In this document: positions 55,191 through 63,959 of the stretch, one piece after another | How positions within the stretch are numbered: position 1 is the stretch's first letter | Layout: each line of letters begins with the position of its first letter | Assembly (NCBI RefSeq): GCF_000373485.1 | Contig: NZ_KB891585.1 | Location: forward strand, 371,727-435,726 | Direction: 5' to 3' | Origin: Dasania marina DSM 21967 | GTDB lineage: Bacteria; Pseudomonadota; Gammaproteobacteria; Pseudomonadales; Dasaniaceae | Length of the DNA stretch: 64,000 nucleotides | The notes under the pieces: model-generated | Databases searched by the model: none | What the model saw: the letters and a program-made list of their open reading frames with translations, nothing else | Told to the model about the DNA's origin: nothing | Translations under genes and position numbers: made by a program

Positions 55191-56447
55191 ATGAGCAAAA
55201 AACCGATGGGTAACAGCCAAAGCCTGGGCATACCAAACCTTAGCTTACGCCACTTAAAAGCGGTAATGTATGTTGCCCAGTATAAGAACCTCACTCGTGC
55301 AGCGAATAAACTTAACCGCTCACAAACCGCAATCACCAAAGCTATTAGCGATCTTGAGTCCAACCTAGGGGTGCAATTATTTGATCGCTCTTCTACCGGC
55401 ATGTTACCTACCGTTTACGGCGACGCCCTAGCAAAACGCGTGATACAGGCCAACGCCGAATTTGAAGCCGCCGGTGCACAGTATGTAGAATACAATAAGA
55501 CCCGTAGCAGCTATCAAAATATTCCTATATTCACTATGGATGTTAGCTATAAACGCCTAGCCGCTTTTATTGCCTTACACGATTGCAAAGAAGTGTCTGC
55601 CGCAGCCCAGCAGCTGGGTGTCACCCGCGCCGCTATTTATAACTCGGTACGGCAATTAGAAGAACTGTTAGACCTATGTCTATTTGAGCGCGAACCCAAT
55701 GGCGTCACCAATACCGCCTTTTGTACCGTGCTGGCGCGCCACGTTAAGCTCGCCTTCGCGCAAATTCGCCACGCCATAGATGACATCGCCAATGTTAATG
55801 GCGTCACTAGAGGGAAAGTGGTGGTTGGCACCCTACCCTATACCCGAACCATCTTAACGCCGCGCGCTATAAACCACTTACTGGCAGAGCAACCGCAGTT
55901 AGACATAGCCACCGCAGAAGGCCCCTACTCCACGCTGGAGGCGGCACTACGCTGCGGAGACTTGGATTTTATTGTCGGCGCGATACGCCCCACGCAAAGT
56001 GATAGCAGCTTAAAAACAGAGCAACTATTAGAAGATAGACTGGCCTTAATCGTACGCAAGGGCCACCCTTTAGAAAGCAAACAAAACCTCAGCCTAAGCG
56101 ACCTACAACACTATGGCTGGGTGTTACCGGCTAACAACACCCCGGCACGCAACTTGTTTGACGATGTATTAAGTCGCCATCAATTAGCACTGCCAGAGCA
56201 TGCGGTGGAAACCAGCTCGCTCTCAACCGTGCGCGGCTTACTCTTGGAAAGCGATCGCATCGCCTTATTATCAGAGCATCAAATTTATTACGATAAGCAA
56301 TACGGCGCACTAATCCCACTAGCGATAGAATTAACCGACACCTATAGGCCCATAGGCGTCACCATGCGCGCGCACACCGCCCCCTCGCCTGCGGCGCAGC
56401 TGTTTTTAAATAGCTTGCGTATAGTCGCCAAAGAACTAATTCAATGA
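55191..56447 (+). CDS. LysR-type regulator with duplicated wHTH
   Basis: 418 residues, about 110 longer than ordinary LysR proteins. Two consecutive LysR winged-HTH domains are visible: residues 18-76 (LRHLKAVMYVAQYKNLTRAA, NRSQTAITKAISDLESNLG, VQLFDRS) and 119-178 (YKRLAAFIALHDCKEVSAAA, VTRAAIYNSVRQLEELL, LCLFERE), each followed by its own linker helix. A standard effector-binding domain follows from about 208 (RGKVVVGTLPYT). ATG 55191 is used; an upstream GTG at 55176 is possible. It is divergent from the lig block, the position of LigR/PmdR, so it is probably the pathway activator, perhaps binding protocatechuate. Confidence 0.88.
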   Translation: MSKKPMGNSQSLGIPNLSLRHLKAVMYVAQYKNLTRAANKLNRSQTAITKAISDLESNLGVQLFDRSSTGMLPTVYGDALAKRVIQANAEFEAAGAQYVEYNKTRSSYQNIPIFTMDVSYKRLAAFIALHDCKEVSAAAQQLGVTRAAIYNSVRQLEELLDLCLFEREPNGVTNTAFCTVLARHVKLAFAQIRHAIDDIANVNGVTRGKVVVGTLPYTRTILTPRAINHLLAEQPQLDIATAEGPYSTLEAALRCGDLDFIVGAIRPTQSDSSLKTEQLLEDRLALIVRKGHPLESKQNLSLSDLQHYGWVLPANNTPARNLFDDVLSRHQLALPEHAVETSSLSTVRGLLLESDRIALLSEHQIYYDKQYGALIPLAIELTDTYRPIGVTMRAHTAPSPAAQLFLNSLRIVAKELIQ

Positions 56448-56490
56448 TGTTATGTTAGTCATTTACAGTAAGCGGTGAGAGTATATAAAT

Positions 56491-57384
56491 ATGAAAAAAA
56501 CGCCCACCAACGACAGCATACCGGTATTTAAACTCTATGGCGGTGATCATGAATGGCTTACCCCCGACCTATTACATTGCGAGCGCATAGCCGACCGCAG
56601 CAAATTACACGCTTGGGAAATCAAACCTCATAGGCATAGCGATTTACTACAAATTTTCTATATTCAAACCGGTGAAGCTTGCATACAACTAGATGACAGC
56701 CAGCACACGCTGACCCCGCCAGTGCTTTTGTTAGTGGCAGAAATGTGCGTACACGGCTTTAACTTTTCCAGCGACACTGAAGGCTATGTACTGACGCTAG
56801 CCTCGCCTTTAGTCAATCAATTACATACACGCTTAGGCGCACAGCAAAGCCTATTAAAAGAAAGTGCCTATTATGCAGTGGCGCATGAACAAGGCTATTT
56901 TGATCACTTATTTGAACAAATAAACCAAGAGTACCGTGCTCATCTACCCGGCAGAGAATTACTACTGGACGCGCTGGTAGGCAATATTATTGTTTCCACC
57001 AGCCGCATAGCGATTAAAACCTCCGCCCCTGCCAAAACACAACAAGATAAAGGCTTGGAGCACTACAGCCAGTTTTCTCAATTGCTAGAGCAGCAGTATA
57101 AAAGCCATTTATCGATAGAAGCCTACGCCGAACAACTCAACATCACCGGCGCACACTTAAATGCCCTATGCCGGCGCATAGCCAAGCAATCGGCCTTACA
57201 AATTATTCACGAGCGCTTATTGTTAGAAGCCAAGCGCAATTTAATTTATACCGCCATGACCATTAGTGAAATTTCCAACGAGCTCGGTTTTTCAGAACCG
57301 GCCTATTTTACCCGATTCTTTAAGCGCCACTGCGATATTTCGCCGAAAAATTTTAGGCAAAAAAGCGGTACTACCACGGTTTAA
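56491..57384 (+). CDS. pobR: AraC family regulator, PobR-like
   Basis: 297 residues. N-terminal cupin ligand domain (IPVFKLYGGDHEWLTPDLLHCE; PHRHSDLLQIFYIQTGE) and C-terminal two-HTH AraC domain (LSIEAYAEQLNITGAHLNAL; TISEISNELGFSEPAYFTRFFKR). The IPVFKLYG beginning is the mark of PobR/PobC-type activators that sense 4-hydroxybenzoate and switch on pobA in Pseudomonas. The likely target, pobA, lies 6 kb away in the lig block. 43 bp after the LysR gene and probably co-transcribed with it. Confidence 0.9.
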   Translation: MKKTPTNDSIPVFKLYGGDHEWLTPDLLHCERIADRSKLHAWEIKPHRHSDLLQIFYIQTGEACIQLDDSQHTLTPPVLLLVAEMCVHGFNFSSDTEGYVLTLASPLVNQLHTRLGAQQSLLKESAYYAVAHEQGYFDHLFEQINQEYRAHLPGRELLLDALVGNIIVSTSRIAIKTSAPAKTQQDKGLEHYSQFSQLLEQQYKSHLSIEAYAEQLNITGAHLNALCRRIAKQSALQIIHERLLLEAKRNLIYTAMTISEISNELGFSEPAYFTRFFKRHCDISPKNFRQKSGTTTV

Positions 57385-57389
57385 AAAAC

Positions 57390-58196
57390 TTAATTAATTA
57401 CGCTGTTGGGTATAGCAGGAATGCCCTGCGCCAAGACTTGCTGCAAACTCTCTACGGTGGCATGCGTCATTACTGGGTCTAGCGCCAGTGTTTGTAATAA
57501 AGCTTCGGTGCACTGCATTTCATGCAGGCGTCTTTTGGCATGGGTATTTGTGCCCGCCACCAAACGGGTAATTAAGGCCGCATCTGCCGTTGCTAATTCA
57601 GTGGTAATATTACCCCACAACCATTCACTACAGCCCGCAGCTTCAGCAGCACGCATGGCCTCTATAATGACCGCGGCCAAACCTTTCATCATCACACTGC
57701 GCAAAAGTTTGCGCTGGGCTGCGGCTCCCGCTTCGCCTGCCACCACCTCTACCGGCATGGCAAATTCAGCAAATATTGACGCAAAGGATCGCGCCCCTGT
57801 GCCGGCAACCATCACCGGCGTGCGTATACCCTTGCCTGGCACTATAGACATTAACGCCACATCAACAAAATGTAATTGTCGACTAGCAGCACGCGCTGCC
57901 AGCTGTTGTTTTATGGCAACGGAGTTAGTCGAAAAGTCGGCATAAATAGCCCCCGTAGGTATGGCCTCCAAAGCTTGCTCCATAGCTGTTAGCGCATCAT
58001 CGCCTGCGGTAAGAGCAATGACCAAATCGCTAGTAGCTACCGCCTCATGAGGGGTATTAGCGCGAATAACCCCAGCCGGCGTTGCGACGTTGGCGGGATC
58101 AAATGCCGTCACCTGTACCTTTGCGTCCACTAAGTCCTTAGCCATTAATGCCCCAGCCTCGCCCAAACCGAACATTGCTACATTGAGTGCGCTCAC
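57390..58196 (-). CDS. NAD(P)-dependent dehydrogenase, DUF1932 type
   Basis: 268 residues, 6-phosphogluconate dehydrogenase/3-hydroxyisobutyrate dehydrogenase-like. Rossmann motif GLGEAGALMAKDL at residues 10-22, DFSTNSVAIKQ and the DVALMSIVPGKGIRTPV loop in place of the DAPVSGG signature, then a helical C-terminal DUF1932 region (AAQRKLLRSVMMKGLAAV with the catalytic Lys). Substrate unknown. Its place between pobR and the TonB receptor and its shared upstream region suggest co-regulation and a role on a side substrate of the aromatic pathway. Confidence 0.85.
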   Translation of the reverse strand: MSALNVAMFGLGEAGALMAKDLVDAKVQVTAFDPANVATPAGVIRANTPHEAVATSDLVIALTAGDDALTAMEQALEAIPTGAIYADFSTNSVAIKQQLAARAASRQLHFVDVALMSIVPGKGIRTPVMVAGTGARSFASIFAEFAMPVEVVAGEAGAAAQRKLLRSVMMKGLAAVIIEAMRAAEAAGCSEWLWGNITTELATADAALITRLVAGTNTHAKRRLHEMQCTEALLQTLALDPVMTHATVESLQQVLAQGIPAIPNSVIN

Positions 58197-58628
58197 CTAT
58201 TACCCGCCTTTACATATAAATAATTGAAACAAGATAACAATGAGTTTAGCAAAACTGCAAGCCTTAAGGTCATGGCAATTGCTTGACGGATAATGAAAAA
58301 AGCTTGCAGCGCTGTTATGTGGCGATACTTTTTTGCATGGCTTAGCAATCAAAAGGCATTGGCGGTTTGGACGGAAAGCAAACAATATCACCACAAGGTG
58401 ACATTTATCGTTAAAAAATATTCTTACTCTCTGCGCTAAGCATGGGGCAATGGTTAGGAGAATAAACGTTTTTTAGCTGCTTTAAATGTTACTTGATTGA
58501 GCGAACGGCTGATCGGTTGCTCTAGTTAAGCGGTAAATCTCAAAAGGATATACGGCTACTAGAGCTAGCCGATTCTAGCTGTTGGTTAAAAAACAATAAC
58601 GATAAATAAAGACCCAGAGGACACTCAC
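58197..58628. promoter_or_regulatory. Divergent control region, DUF1932 gene / TonB receptor
   Basis: 430 bp with no gene. It carries the second copy of the 36-bp element at 58325-58360 and, 20 bp before it, an inverted half-motif AATGAAAAAAGCT at 58292-58304. The last 60 bp contain a weak dyad (CTAGAGCTAG) and the ribosome site AGAGGA of the TonB receptor. Confidence 0.6.
58325..58360 (+). promoter_or_regulatory. 36-bp shared element, TonB-receptor copy
   Basis: Same sequence as the 54968-55003 element with one C/T difference near its end (AGCAATC versus AGCAATT). Oriented toward the TonB receptor, whose start is about 270 bp away, and also upstream of the DUF1932 gene, 129 bp away. It links the receptor to the lig regulon. 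Confidence 0.8.
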
Positions 58629-60950
58629 ATGAAACATAACAAGCTTTCTAAAACCGCCTTGTGCCTATCGGTAGCGTCCGTGTTATCGGCCGGTTCAACC
58701 GCGGGGCAAGCAGCCAGTAGCATAGAAGAACTGATAGTAACCGCACAAAGACGTGCTGAAACTGCACAGGAAATTCCTATTGCGATAGCTGCGTTTTCCA
58801 GTGAACAATTAAGCTCTTTAAGCACTTCTAACCTTCAAGAGTTAACCGGACATATTTCCAGTGCCGAGTTATTTGATGACCGTGGCGCGGGCCAGCCGAC
58901 CTGGGTTATTCGCGGCGTAGGCTTGGCAGACTTTAATGCCAACAACACCCCTACCGCTGCCATTTATTACGACGATCACTACCTGTCATCCAATATCTTG
59001 GGCGGCATAGGCATGTTTGATATAGATCGTGTTGAAGTATTAAAGGGCCCACAAGGCGGCCTCTATGGACGTAACACCAGTGGTGGTGCTGTGCGTATTA
59101 ATTCAGTAGCCCCCGTTCCCGGTGCCGACATTAACGGCCATGTTTCTGCGTCCTATGGCAGCTGGGATAAATCCCGAGTGGAAGCCGCTGTAGGTAGCGC
59201 CATTAATGATAAAAGCGCCTTTCGCATAGCCGCTATGACTGAGCAAGGCGGTGGCTGGCAGGACAGTTTAGCCACCCCGCAAGATGATAATTATGGCGAT
59301 AGGGATTTTTCTGCAGCCAAAGCACAGTTATTCCTACTGCCTAGTGATGATCTTGAAGTCATCATCAAAGTAGAAGGCGGTGAAGATAAATCAGAAACAT
59401 TACTAGCTTTAGCTAAAGCTATTTACAACCCTTCAGGCCCTGGCTATTGCGCCAGCGCTGTGGCCGGCAAGGCCGATTCAAATAGCTGCGCTCTGCTGTC
59501 GAATGCCACTAACGCCTTAGTCATCTCACCTGATGGAGACCCCGGTTTATTACCGTCCTTACAAAAGCAAGACGGCACTAAAGTACTAACCAACCCTATT
59601 AACGCACTGGATAACTCCTGGGGCGGCGCCAATGTTAAAGTCAATTGGGATTTTGGTGTTGCGACTTTATCGTCTATTAGCGCCTACGTAGATTACACCA
59701 ACAAACAAATTTACGATTATGATGCTGAGCCACTAGCGCTGCTACATGAAGATAGCAAAACCGAATTAAAATCCTGGTCGCAGGAATTTCGTTTAGTCTC
59801 CAATGATGATGAAGATATTTATTGGTTGGCAGGTATCTCTTATTCCAAAGATGAAATGGATGATGAAAGAACGGGCAGCCTGGATCAGAACTTTTTGGTT
59901 TTCGCCACCAACTCTACCCGTGGCTATGAACAAGTAGCTGAATCCTGGGCAGCCTACGGCCAAGTCGATAAAGATATAACTGACAGCATCACCATCAATG
60001 GCTCGTTGCGTTACACCGCGGAAGATAAAGAGTTTAATAATGCCTATCATTTTGATAATTATGGCCAGTTTTATTATCTCGAAGATCTCGATTATGACTA
60101 TAGGCTGGATGCCAACTGGTCTGGCCATGTAGGCATAGACTGGGCCCCTACTAGTGACGCTATGATTTACGGTAAAATTACCCGCGGCTTTAAGTCCGGT
60201 GGCTTTTACGGCGGCTTTGCCTTTGAACCTGAAGAGCTAGATGCCTATAAAGAAGAAACCGTTATCTCTTATGAAGTAGGCTTTAAAAGTGATTGGCTAG
60301 ACAGCACGCTACGAGTCAATGGTGCTGCGTTTTATTACGACTACCAAGATGTGCAAGGTTTTCTCGAGGAGTATAACGCTCAGACCAATACCGCTCTTAC
60401 CAAGCTAGGCAATTTAGGTGTAGCTACACATAAAGGCTTAGAACTAGACGTCACTTGGCTACCCTTTGATATTGAAGGGCTGACCTTACAACTAGGCTTA
60501 ACCTGGTTGAATGCTGAATTTACTGACTCTGATGTGGTGCTCACTGACCTATCCGATCCAGAGACTCCGGTTGGTACATTGGAAGGTTTAGATCGTACCT
60601 TCTCACCGAAATTTAGCTCTACGGTTGTTATTAACTATGAACGTAATGTGTCCGAGGATTTAGTCGGCGGCATACAGCTTAACTACAGCTATCGCGACGA
60701 TATTGCCTCTAGAGACAGCTATTTAACGGATCTCAATTATGCTGCCTATGGCCAAAAAGGTTATGAGTTACTGAATGGTCGCATCACACTTAATCCTGCA
60801 AACAACCAATGGCAGTTAGCATTGGTAGGTAAAAACTTGCTGGATGAAGTCTACGTTGCCCGCGCAACAGGTAGTGATTTGGGTAGTTTTAGTGACCTAC
60901 CTGGCCAGCCTCGTAGCTTTGCCATAGAAATGACCTATAACTGGGAGTAA
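58629..60950 (+). CDS. TonB-dependent outer membrane receptor
   Basis: 773 residues. Signal peptide 1-29 (ALCLSVASVLSAGSTAGQAAS), a TonB-box-like segment EELIVTAQRR at 33-42, plug domain with LKGPQGGLYGRNTSGGAVRI, and a C-terminal 22-strand barrel ending EMTYNWE. SD AGAGGA precedes ATG 58629. It has no iron-type gene neighbours; the location beside aromatic catabolism and the shared 36-bp element suggest uptake of a lignin-derived aromatic, as shown for DdvT in Sphingobium. The substrate is inference. Confidence 0.88.
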   Translation: MKHNKLSKTALCLSVASVLSAGSTAGQAASSIEELIVTAQRRAETAQEIPIAIAAFSSEQLSSLSTSNLQELTGHISSAELFDDRGAGQPTWVIRGVGLADFNANNTPTAAIYYDDHYLSSNILGGIGMFDIDRVEVLKGPQGGLYGRNTSGGAVRINSVAPVPGADINGHVSASYGSWDKSRVEAAVGSAINDKSAFRIAAMTEQGGGWQDSLATPQDDNYGDRDFSAAKAQLFLLPSDDLEVIIKVEGGEDKSETLLALAKAIYNPSGPGYCASAVAGKADSNSCALLSNATNALVISPDGDPGLLPSLQKQDGTKVLTNPINALDNSWGGANVKVNWDFGVATLSSISAYVDYTNKQIYDYDAEPLALLHEDSKTELKSWSQEFRLVSNDDEDIYWLAGISYSKDEMDDERTGSLDQNFLVFATNSTRGYEQVAESWAAYGQVDKDITDSITINGSLRYTAEDKEFNNAYHFDNYGQFYYLEDLDYDYRLDANWSGHVGIDWAPTSDAMIYGKITRGFKSGGFYGGFAFEPEELDAYKEETVISYEVGFKSDWLDSTLRVNGAAFYYDYQDVQGFLEEYNAQTNTALTKLGNLGVATHKGLELDVTWLPFDIEGLTLQLGLTWLNAEFTDSDVVLTDLSDPETPVGTLEGLDRTFSPKFSSTVVINYERNVSEDLVGGIQLNYSYRDDIASRDSYLTDLNYAAYGQKGYELLNGRITLNPANNQWQLALVGKNLLDEVYVARATGSDLGSFSDLPGQPRSFAIEMTYNWE

Positions 60951-61134
60951 AAACACAGCGCTAATAACGCAGCGTAACCGCTACCTTTGTAGCTAAATGC
61001 AAAGGCAGCTGTTTTTCCCATAGAGTTTATAACTCACTATTTTTTACCGATTTTAGCCATTAGCTATTGGCAGCTTGCCAATAATTCATGCTGGAGATGC
61101 TTCACCTCACTGGGGAAATTTGTGCTTCCCTTTT

Positions 61135-61165
61135 GCTCCCCCGCTTATCCGGGGGAGCTTTTTTA
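61135..61165 (+). terminator. Terminator after the TonB receptor gene
   Basis: GCTCCCCC and GGGGGAGC form an 8-bp stem with a short loop, followed by TTTTTTTATT (61159-61168). It lies 185 bp beyond the receptor stop with no gene between. Confidence 0.85.
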
Positions 61166-61636
61166 TTCCTTTCTCTTTAACGCCTCCTTATTATTTAGCC
61201 ACACCCTTTTTTGTATTTCACATCACTGCTGCCCCGTTAACTTAATCTCGTCATGCCGGGCTTGACCCCACAACTGTCTGGAATCATCTCCTAATCGTCA
61301 TACTCCCGAAAGCGGGTATCCAGTTGCGACAAACGACCTATTCACATCAACATTCAAATTTACCATTAACTACTGTAAATACAGGTTTTTATCAAACTCA
61401 AAGTAATTTTCTGGATTGACGTACTCCGTTGCTCTGGCTCCCCGCTTTCGCGAGGAGGGCATACCCCGAGAGTTTAGCGAGTGCTGGGCATGACGACTGG
61501 GGAGTCACCCCGCACACTAGTGGACGACTTTCGTCATAACAAAGAGATAAATTATGGGGAGTATTTTTAGGAAGGATGAAGCTTTCTGCTCAATTCAGAA
61601 AGCTTCATGTTGTAATTTAAAATAATAATTTACTAA
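61166..61636. repeat. Intergenic repeat cluster
   Basis: No gene. It holds a truncated copy of the CATGCCGGRCTTGA repeat (61253-61266) also seen at 52128-52148, a second module CGTCATACTCCCGAAAGCGG with GTATCCAG (61296-61323), and a partly inverted form around 61410-61495 (CTGGATTGACG ... CCCCGCTTTCGCGAGGAGG ... GGGCATGACG). The pattern is that of common proteobacterial palindromic intergenic repeats. The amidohydrolase gene ends into it. Confidence 0.7.
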
Positions 61637-63664
61637 CTACTTTTCCGCTTGATAAACCACACGGCCATCGAAGATGGTTAATAACACCTGCGTTTCACCA
61701 ATTTTCTCTGCCTTATCTTGCTCAGCCAATTGCACCAAGTTTCTATCCAGCACAATCAGGTCAGCGAGCTTGCCCTGCTCTATGCTGCCTACGTCTTTAT
61801 CTTGGCTGAGCATTTTTGCCCCGTTAAGGGTAAAAGCTTGCAGCGCCTCGTGTATATTTAAACGCTGGCTGGCATTAAGGACCTTGCCTTCAGCTGCACG
61901 GGTTAATGCTAATTGCATATTTATAAAAGGCCTAGGGTCACGGCTTTCTACTGGCGCATCACTACCAAAGGTTAGTATGCCGCCGGCATCTTTAATCGCC
62001 TTAGCGGGATAGACATTGCGCATATAATAGGTATCGGGGTTAAACAAATCATCGCGGCCGTTAACTTTTTCAATAAAGGGTATCACCATAAGATTGTAAT
62101 CGGTAAAAGGCCCCGCCCATATATAGGTAAAGACATTAAACAAACCCAGCTCGCCTATGCGACGCTGATCATCGGGGTGCACTAGCTGTAAATGCGCCAA
62201 GCTTTGGGTTAAGCCTTGTTTATCCGCGTCGGTTTTAACCGCCGCTAAAGCATCCACCGCCACTCTTACACCTTTGTCTGACAAGGCGTGTATATGCACG
62301 TGAAAGCCGGCTGCGGTAGCCTGTTTAACATACTCAAGAATAAACGCTTCCGAGTGCTCTAATATGCCACTGCTAGGAAAACATTGCGCAGGCGGATGGC
62401 CGTTGGCTAGGTTAAAGGCTTTTATGGCAGCCGGTTTTTTAAAACGCTCAGGCGTTGCTCGCACTTGCTGGCAAACCGTACCGTTAAGGTCGGCATAACC
62501 TACTACGTCCACGGCACCGGTTTCTTTATTCATCTCAAAGATGGGTTGTTTGAAACCATTGAGTACCGCCGCACCCGGTAAAGTTGGCGGATGGGTTAAG
62601 GGGTTACCTTCCAATACCGAATCGGCAAATAACTTAATGCCGTTAACCTGAATATAGCGTGAGCCTTGGTATTGTTTTCGCAAGTCCTTAAAGCCCGCCA
62701 TGATGGCTGGAATTTGTTTAAGTGCCTCAGGCTGGTGTGAATTTTCGGCATGGGCAAATAAACCAGCGCGTAGGCGAAAACTCATTTGGCCGCTGTCTTC
62801 CAGCCATTGATATTTGCTTAATGTTTCTGCCGAGGTTAACGGATCATGAATAGACGTAATGCCTCGGCTAGCCATGCCTGCGGCTATGCGCGGCATCAGT
62901 GCTTCAGGGTCGCTGCTAGAACCCAACATATCCTCTGTGAATTGTGGCCGTATTAATAAGCGTGCGCCCTCATTAACACCACCACTGGGTTCACCATGTT
63001 GATCTACCGCGATATTTTCACGCCATTGCGCAAAGTGCGTCGCTAAGGTTTCGCGACTAATGCCTAGCTGCTTGCCTTCTATACTCGCCAAGGCTAGCGC
63101 GGCACTGTTAGCTGCTCCGTGATGGCCATCATCGCCCCATAAAATAATCGGGTTGTCTTTAGACACCGCATCTAAGGCTGAGCGCAAGGTGGGGTAACGT
63201 TCACTGGGTTGATTACCGCCAGCGAAAGACCATTGCACCACGGGCAGCCATTGGCCTTTTTCTGGCGCATAGTGCTGTAAACAGGCTTTTAAAAACGGCA
63301 CCATGTCGTCCAAGGTGTAAGCCTCACTACCCAGGTCACACATATCGGGGTCAACGGTACCAAAGGCATGGACATGGGTATCGTGTATGCCAGGCATAAC
63401 CATTTTGCCTGCCAAGTCACGCACGTCGGTGTTATCACCGATAAAGGCGCGCATCTCTTCATTGCTGCCCACCCCGACGATGCGATTGCCCTGTATGGCT
63501 ACCGCCTGGGCAACACTGTGCTGCCCGTCCACGGTATAGATATAGCCATCGGTTAATACTAAATCGGCTACGTTGCTCTGCGCTGATTCCGGTTCTGATT
63601 CTTGGCTACAAGCTTGTAATAAAGCGGTAATACATACCGCAGCCCATGTTATTTTTTTATTCAC
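61637..63664 (-). CDS. Lipoprotein amidohydrolase family 3
   Basis: 675 residues from GTG 63664, preceded by GGAG at 6 nt; this start gives a clean lipoprotein signal MNKKITWAAVCITALLQACS with lipidated Cys19 (Ser at +2). A farther TTG (63676) is in frame but unlikely. The mature protein is a YtcJ-type metal-dependent hydrolase: HDTHVHAFG (HxH), WGDDGHHGAANSAAL, HVHIHALSDKGVR, FGSDAPVESRDP with the catalytic Asp. Known members act on N-acyl or formamide-type bonds, but the substrate here is unknown. Probably anchored in the periplasm. Its place next to the TonB receptor suggests it may process an imported compound. Confidence 0.88.
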   Translation of the reverse strand: MNKKITWAAVCITALLQACSQESEPESAQSNVADLVLTDGYIYTVDGQHSVAQAVAIQGNRIVGVGSNEEMRAFIGDNTDVRDLAGKMVMPGIHDTHVHAFGTVDPDMCDLGSEAYTLDDMVPFLKACLQHYAPEKGQWLPVVQWSFAGGNQPSERYPTLRSALDAVSKDNPIILWGDDGHHGAANSAALALASIEGKQLGISRETLATHFAQWRENIAVDQHGEPSGGVNEGARLLIRPQFTEDMLGSSSDPEALMPRIAAGMASRGITSIHDPLTSAETLSKYQWLEDSGQMSFRLRAGLFAHAENSHQPEALKQIPAIMAGFKDLRKQYQGSRYIQVNGIKLFADSVLEGNPLTHPPTLPGAAVLNGFKQPIFEMNKETGAVDVVGYADLNGTVCQQVRATPERFKKPAAIKAFNLANGHPPAQCFPSSGILEHSEAFILEYVKQATAAGFHVHIHALSDKGVRVAVDALAAVKTDADKQGLTQSLAHLQLVHPDDQRRIGELGLFNVFTYIWAGPFTDYNLMVIPFIEKVNGRDDLFNPDTYYMRNVYPAKAIKDAGGILTFGSDAPVESRDPRPFINMQLALTRAAEGKVLNASQRLNIHEALQAFTLNGAKMLSQDKDVGSIEQGKLADLIVLDRNLVQLAEQDKAEKIGETQVLLTIFDGRVVYQAEK

Positions 63665-63959
63665 AATATTCTCCAATTTGCACTATAGCCGTCGCTTAGA
63701 TGCGGCTTAGGCACGGTATTAGGCTGTATTTTTTGCCAACCCAGAGTAATACTTGCCTGGCTATAGCGTCTAATGCGATATGGTTGTTCGGATATGAGAA
63801 AAGATTACAGGCCATGACTTTTGTTTACATTACGGCCAACAAAGCCATGGTGTCAGGAACTACTACCTAGCCTTGTCACATTGAACGCTAGCAAACAGCG
63901 CGCCTATGCTGCGCAAAAAAGTCTGTCATTGCGCGACGCGTCCACTCTTGTAGCTTTTC
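63665..63959. other. Upstream region of the amidohydrolase gene
   Basis: About 295 bp with no supported gene; it must contain the amidohydrolase promoter. The stretch GTATTTTTTGCCAACCC near 63727 only weakly resembles the 36-bp element and I do not count it as a copy. Confidence 0.5.
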
